Source: Begonia masoniana
Lineage: Eukaryota > Streptophyta > Magnoliopsida > Cucurbitales > Begoniaceae
DNA: 64,000 bases
Direction of reading: 5' to 3'
Assembly: GCA_022432975.1 (NCBI GenBank)
Contig: CM039503.1
Coordinates: 55,922,466-55,986,465 of the forward strand
The notes beneath the pieces were generated by a model. The model saw nothing but the letters and a program-made list of their open reading frames with translations. It made no database searches and had not been told where the DNA came from. Each line of letters begins with the position of its first letter. The first letter of the stretch is position 1. This document shows, in pieces, positions 59,664-64,000 of the stretch. Both the position numbers and the translations under genes were made by a program.

Positions 59664-59749
59664 ATCTCTCGTCCATTTTAGCGGCTCATTTCGAATCTCA
59701 GAGGAGACGTAGCTTCATTGCCAGATCCAAAATTCCTCAAATCCCATCA

Positions 59750-60355
59750 CTTTCTTAGTTTGACTGTAATACATACATATAAATCGAACAAAAAACGTTA
59801 ATTTACGTACCAGTAGCGTAAAGTTTGCATCTTTAATCTAGAATCATGATGCAAGCACGTTAATTAAGATTAATTTTAAATTAATTTAATTAAAATTTGC
59901 TTCAATGCGTGCGTACTGGCAAAGGACAGGTCATGTGTTCCTCCCAATACTTGGAGAACAGACAACCCAACTTGCCTGTTATTTTGCAAACAAATTCCAT
60001 CGAAAAGATTAAGATTTTAGTAACATCTTGATTACCCTTGTGCTAATTACAACGCCGACGCGAAGAAAGTTCGAAGATTTTAGTATAAGAGGATGGCATC
60101 AGCTTCCGCTCGTAAATGCTGGAAAATCGAGGTTTCCTCTTGATCGTCGTTCGTCGGTGTGCTTCGCTCGTTCGGTTTATCACAGATCTCAGCCCTACTT
60201 TGCAATCTTTTTAAGATACGCATGGTTTTCAAGCGGTGGAATTGCAGTTCCGATTGAGAAGTTCTCTTTTTCCGATAATAATTCTGGGGAAAGCAGTTCG
60301 TGGGAAGAAGCTGAAGGGGGTAGTGAGGATTGCGATTGATTTGATAAAGAAGAGG
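59750..60355 (+). other. GAUT10 upstream region with a short upstream ORF
   Basis: Spacer and probable 5' UTR of the GAUT10-like gene. A 16-codon ORF (60093-60143, MASASARKCWKIEVSS) lies about 260 nt upstream of the main ATG and could act as an upstream ORF if the transcript starts before it. No other gene recognised. Confidence 0.4.
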
Positions 60356-62310
60356 ATGAGAAGAAGGGCCACGGATTTCCGGAGGCCGGCTAGGAGGAGA
60401 TTTCCGAACGTATTCTGGTGGGTCGTTTGCGGCATTGCTTGTTTACTCCTCGTTTTCATTCTGATCACAGGAAGTCGGATTGAGTCTAGGCCGGCGATAT
60501 CTAAGGTATGGATCTCTTTTTCTTGTATTTTCCTGATTTTGATACGAAGCTGTTAGGGTGTTCAATTAGGGTTCTTCAAGGAAATTCAAGTGATTTGGGA
60601 ATTCGAATTATTGCGAAATTGAGCTCTGAAAACTCATTTCTTCTGGTTGTTAATGTTTTTTTTATGTGAATCTGATGCAACGAACTGTAATTTGACTTAC
60701 CCTTTTGCTCGATCCATGAACTAAGATTTTCTACTTTGATTTGATCGAGGTCGAGGAATTATATTTCATTATTGATGATTGATGGTTTTGGAGTGGTTTG
60801 ATTTAATCGTTTATTTCCGGCAAATCCGAAAAGTTTGTTCGTGAATCTTTGTGTTGCAGAGATCATACAAACATGACAGAATCATGGAAGGTCTGAACAT
60901 CACCGAAGAAATGTTGAGCCTGAACTCCATCTCTCGACAGATAACCGAGCAGATTTCTCTCGCGAAAGCATTCGTCGTGATTGCAAAGGAAAGCAACAAT
61001 CTTCAGTTCGCATGGGAGTTAAGTGCTCAAATTCGTAATTCTCAATCCTCCTCTCAAATGCTGCGACAAGGAGAGCACCTCTGACGGCGAGAGAGACGGA
61101 GGGTGCAATTCGGGATATGGCACTTCTGCTGTATCAAGCCCAGCAGCTCCATTACGATAGTGCCACCATGATTATGCGATTGAAAGCCAAATTTCAGGCC
61201 CTCGAAGAACAGATGAGTTCGGTTAGTGAGAAGAGTTCGAAATATGGACAAATAGCTGCCGAAGAAGTCCCGAAAAGTCTGTATTGTCTCGGAGTTCGTC
61301 TGACCGGCGAATGGTTCAGAAACCAGAATTTGCAGAAAAAACTCAAAGAAAGGAAGCAAATGGATGTAAAACTTAAAGACAACAATCTCTACCATTTCTG
61401 TGTCTTTTCGGACAACATCCTCGCCACTTCAGTTGTTGTCAACTCGACTGCCATAAATTCGAAAAATCCCGATATGGTTGTTTTTCATCTCGTGACCGAT
61501 GAAATTAATTATGCTGCCATGAAGGCCTGGTTTTCCCCCAACAGTTTCAGAGGGGTGACTGTGGAGGTTCTAAAATTTGAGGACTTTGCCTGGTTGAATG
61601 CTTCTTATGTTCCAGTGCTGAAGCAGCTGCAAGATTCTGAAACTCAGAGCTATTATTTCTCCGGCAGCAATGATGACGGTCGAACTCCGATCAAGTTTCG
61701 AAATCCAAAGTATTTATCAATGCTCAACCATCTCAGATTTTATATCCCCGAAGTTTTTCCGGCTCTGAAAAAGTTAGTATTTCTCGACGATGATATTGTG
61801 GTGCAGAAAGATTTGTCTGGACTTTTCTCGGTCGATTTGAATGGTAATGTCAACGGAGCGGTCGAGACGTGTATGGAGACCTTTCATCGTTATCATAAAT
61901 ACTTGAACTATTCCCACCCGCTTATCAGAGCACATTTCGATCCAGATGCGTGTGGATGGGCATTTGGGATGAACGTTTTCGATTTAGTCCAGTGGAGGAA
62001 GAAGAACGTGACGGGAATTTACCATTATTGGCAGGAAAAGAATGTCAACCGAACCCTCTGGAAGCTCGGTACCCTCCCACCTGGGCTATTGACATTTTAC
62101 GGATTGACCGAGGCCTTGGATCCGTCTTGGCACGTATTGGGGCTAGGCTACACAAACGTCGATCCTCAGTTGATCGAGAAAGGTGCGGTTTTGCATTTCA
62201 ACGGAAACTCGAAACCTTGGCTGAAAATCGGCATCGAAAAGTTCAAACCCCTTTGGGAAAAATATGTTGATTATACCCATCCCCTGCTGCAGAGCTGCAA
62301 TTTCCATTGA
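60356..62310 (+). CDS. GAUT10: Galacturonosyltransferase GAUT10-like (GT8), with a 1-nt deletion
   Basis: Two exons, 60356-60505 and 60860-62310 (GT-AG). A type II membrane protein: a short Arg-rich cytosolic tail (MRRRATDFRRPARRR), a membrane anchor (FWWVVCGIACLLLVFILI, about 19-36), a stem with ITEQISLAKAFVVIAKESNN, then the GT8 domain with LYHFCVFSDNILATSVVVNS, the metal-binding FLDDDIVVQ, CGWAFGMNVFDL, TLWKLGTLPPGLLTFYGLTE and HFNGNSKPW. The closest family I recall is Arabidopsis GAUT10, a Golgi enzyme of pectin synthesis. The exons sum to 1601 nt, one short: near 61046-61056 (after RNSQ) a C is missing before a TCCTCCTC run, moving the frame and creating a stop at 61082. The downstream 400 residues are intact, so a recent mutation or a sequencing error must be distinguished. 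Confidence 0.9.
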
Positions 62311-62952
62311 TATGATTTTCTAGTAACTACTTGTAGTACAGATCGAGTCTTGTCTGTTTAGAAGTGCCGATATTTCGAGCCTCGTTTACTCGTAGTTTCG
62401 GTTCGAATTAGTTTGATTAATTCTCGAAAACGATAGACTTTGCTGATGAATTCTATCTGCTGTTTCAAAACACAGACTGACTTGTTTTTTAAGCTTTGAA
62501 ATCAGTAGGAAGTGTCGTTTGATCTGATGCAACCATTTGAAACCAGCTGAAACTTCAAGAACAAGATCATTAACAGATGCTTGCAAAATAAGAAGACTGG
62601 TGGATCGTTGTTTTCATAGTGCTAATTAAGGGATTAAACCCATTTAATCACTTAATTAAGCAACCATTCAAGAATTACAAACTTCGAAAGTGGTCTGCTT
62701 AGAATTATTAAAAAACAAATCTTGCATTTGACACGTGGCTGACACCCAGTAAACCTCTCCAACTATCGGAGGGGAAACTGCTTGATTTTGTTTCTGTTTT
62801 CATGCGGAAGAAATCTAGCCTTCTACGCAGCAGAGTGCGGATGGAAGGGTTTTCAGTGCTTTTTTGAAATCTCCATGAAACACGTTCCAAGATCATCATC
62901 GCTCTCGCTCTCTGTACCTGTAACTGCGTGTTGTTGTGGAAGATCATAAACC
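62311..62952. other. Spacer between GAUT10 and QWRF genes
   Basis: 3' flank of the GAUT10-like gene and promoter of the QWRF gene. Minus-strand ORFs here have no family resemblance. No repeat recognised. Confidence 0.5.
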
Positions 62953-64000
62953 ATGAAAAAGGAGAAGGAAGCCATGATTTCAGACGAGTTTGAGAAGCAT
63001 GGAAGACCAAAAACGAGGGAAGTCAGCTCACGATATCTCACACCAGTCTCCACCCCTTCTTCTGTTGAGCCTGCAATCTTACTTTTCAATCCATCTTCAT
63101 CGCCATCGCCATCGACAACTCAACGAAAATCTACGTTGGGTTCTTCTGAAACACGAAAACATCCAACCCAGGAAGCCGCTGCGCTCAACCATGGATTCCG
63201 GCCTTCGGCTATGACTTCATCTTCCAACAAGAAATACGACGCCCTCGCTGTTCATCTCGGAATTGATCGTTCGAAAGACGTTCAGAAGCCTAGGCGGGCT
63301 AGTTCGAATGAGTTCATCAGGATTGAAGAGGAGAATGGAAGTTCTAAAGAAAATCACAGACCTATTGTTGGAAGATCCATGAGATATACATCAAAGTCGC
63401 ATAATCTTGGAAAATCTACAACTTCTTCCTCTTCTAAACTACAATCGCTTGCTGTCAATGATAATGCCGAATCCGAAACTAATTGCAGTGACTGTCTCTC
63501 CCAGACGGACTTAGGCTCCCCATTTTCCGGGCAAATTTCGGCGGCGAGCATACGAAGAGCGGGTATAGAAGTTTCTTCCAAGTATATGAATGATAAAACA
63601 AAAAGAACGCAGAGAAGATCTTCGGATCCATCCTTCCAAAGGCCGGCCTCATTTGAAAGCTCCACCAAGTTGAAAAATTCTACGATCAAAAGTGTGATCA
63701 AGAGGACTAATTCAATGTCTGGCTATGGGAGTTCAACATCTCAGTGGGCGTTATCCCCCGGCCGATCCGACTTACCGCCAATGTCGGTGGAGAACATGGA
63801 AAAACCGATGTCGTTTTCGAGTTCGAAGCCTCTCGATGACAAGCCAAAGGCAAAGGGGATGGAAAAGTTGCTCAATTTCAAGAAAATCTCATCGTCTCCT
63901 ACTGGTTCAACTGTTTCGGAATCATTTCATCAGTTTAGGCTGCTTCATAACAGAATGCTTCAATGGAGATTCGCAAATGCTAGAGCAGATTCTGCGAACA
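62953..64000 (+). CDS. QWRF motif-containing protein, 5' part (runs off the window)
   Basis: An open frame of 349 codons from the ATG at 62953 to the window edge. The N-terminal KTREVSSRYLTPVSTPS, the long Ser-rich, basic, low-complexity region (for example SSSSKLQSL, KRTQRRSSDPSF) and the start of the conserved domain, HQFRLLHNRMLQWRFANARADSA with the QWRF signature, identify the plant QWRF / AUG8 family. Members such as EDE1, SCO3 and AUG8 bind microtubules in augmin complexes during cell division. The rest of the QWRF domain and any introns lie outside. An in-frame ATG at 63211 is possible, but the upstream residues match the family, so 62953 is preferred. Confidence 0.88.
   Translation, partial: MKKEKEAMISDEFEKHGRPKTREVSSRYLTPVSTPSSVEPAILLFNPSSSPSPSTTQRKSTLGSSETRKHPTQEAAALNHGFRPSAMTSSSNKKYDALAVHLGIDRSKDVQKPRRASSNEFIRIEEENGSSKENHRPIVGRSMRYTSKSHNLGKSTTSSSSKLQSLAVNDNAESETNCSDCLSQTDLGSPFSGQISAASIRRAGIEVSSKYMNDKTKRTQRRSSDPSFQRPASFESSTKLKNSTIKSVIKRTNSMSGYGSSTSQWALSPGRSDLPPMSVENMEKPMSFSSSKPLDDKPKAKGMEKLLNFKKISSSPTGSTVSESFHQFRLLHNRMLQWRFANARADSAN

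Larger units (their letters stand above)
55184..59749. repeat. Tandem duplication, unit 2
   Basis: About 4.57 kb, directly abutting unit 1. Relative to unit 1 it has small extra segments, for example a short local tandem duplication near 55580-55645 (CATTAATTATTCATTATATA repeated), an insertion near 57055-57085 and extra sequence near 57840-58100. It carries a truncated small gene, dispersed repeat copy E, the intact membrane-protein gene and a frameshifted PPR gene. Confidence 0.92.

Noticed and set aside
1..64000. CRISPR arrays, operons, ribosome-binding sites, rRNA and clear tRNA genes
   Set aside because: The window is plant nuclear DNA; no spaced direct-repeat array was seen and no tRNA cloverleaf stood out by eye. 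A tRNAscan run would settle the last point.

Overview
This is a window of plant nuclear DNA. It is AT-rich, most genes have GT-AG introns, and the gene content is typical of a eudicot: CYCD6;1, R2R3-MYB, BAHD acyltransferase, RCD1/SRO, diacylglycerol kinase, external NAD(P)H dehydrogenase, PPR, GAUT and QWRF. Plant-type retrotransposons and Mutator-like elements lie between the genes. I cannot name the species; a rosid-like eudicot is my guess. Exon boundaries were built by hand from splice signals, reading phase and remembered family sequences.

Layout. 0.6-5.7 kb: a complete, very young Ty3/gypsy element with apparently identical 368-bp LTRs, lying just downstream of a six-exon cyclin D6 gene (6.0-7.4 kb). 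10.8-14.2 kb: a decayed petC (Rieske protein) gene whose intron 2 holds a tandem LTR-internal-LTR-internal-LTR miniature retrotransposon. 14.8-16.9 kb: a probable 2.1-kb solo LTR. 17.9-19.1 kb: an R2R3-MYB gene. 21.8-27.5 kb: a nest of Mutator-like elements with 9-bp target duplications. Inside it are a copied piece of the neighbouring BAHD gene and a large inverted repeat whose arms are themselves built from GC-rich palindromes. 27.8-29.2 kb: the intact BAHD acyltransferase. 29.9-37.1 kb: an RCD1/SRO gene with a +1 frameshift and a copia remnant in a long intron, divergent from a 13-exon DGK5-type diacylglycerol kinase (39.4-43.9 kb) that has one GC-AG intron. 44.5-47.8 kb: a small DUF3774 wound-induced-type gene, convergent with a 10-exon NDB alternative NADH dehydrogenase.

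50.8-59.75 kb: a 4.4-4.6 kb tandem duplication carrying a plastid-targeted membrane-protein gene and a PPR gene. The two units have decayed in opposite ways. Unit 1 keeps an intact PPR gene and a frameshifted membrane-protein gene; unit 2 keeps an intact membrane-protein gene and a frameshifted PPR gene. The junction also puts a truncated copy of a housekeeping-type promoter upstream of the surviving PPR copy. The window ends with a GAUT10-like gene carrying a 1-nt deletion (60.4-62.3 kb) and the 5' part of a QWRF-family gene (from 62.95 kb, running off the edge).

Three otherwise well-preserved genes (RCD1/SRO, membrane-protein copy 1, GAUT10) each carry one single-nucleotide indel in a homopolymer or short tandem run. 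That pattern fits residual long-read assembly error as well as real gene loss, and it should be settled before any pseudogene claim is accepted.
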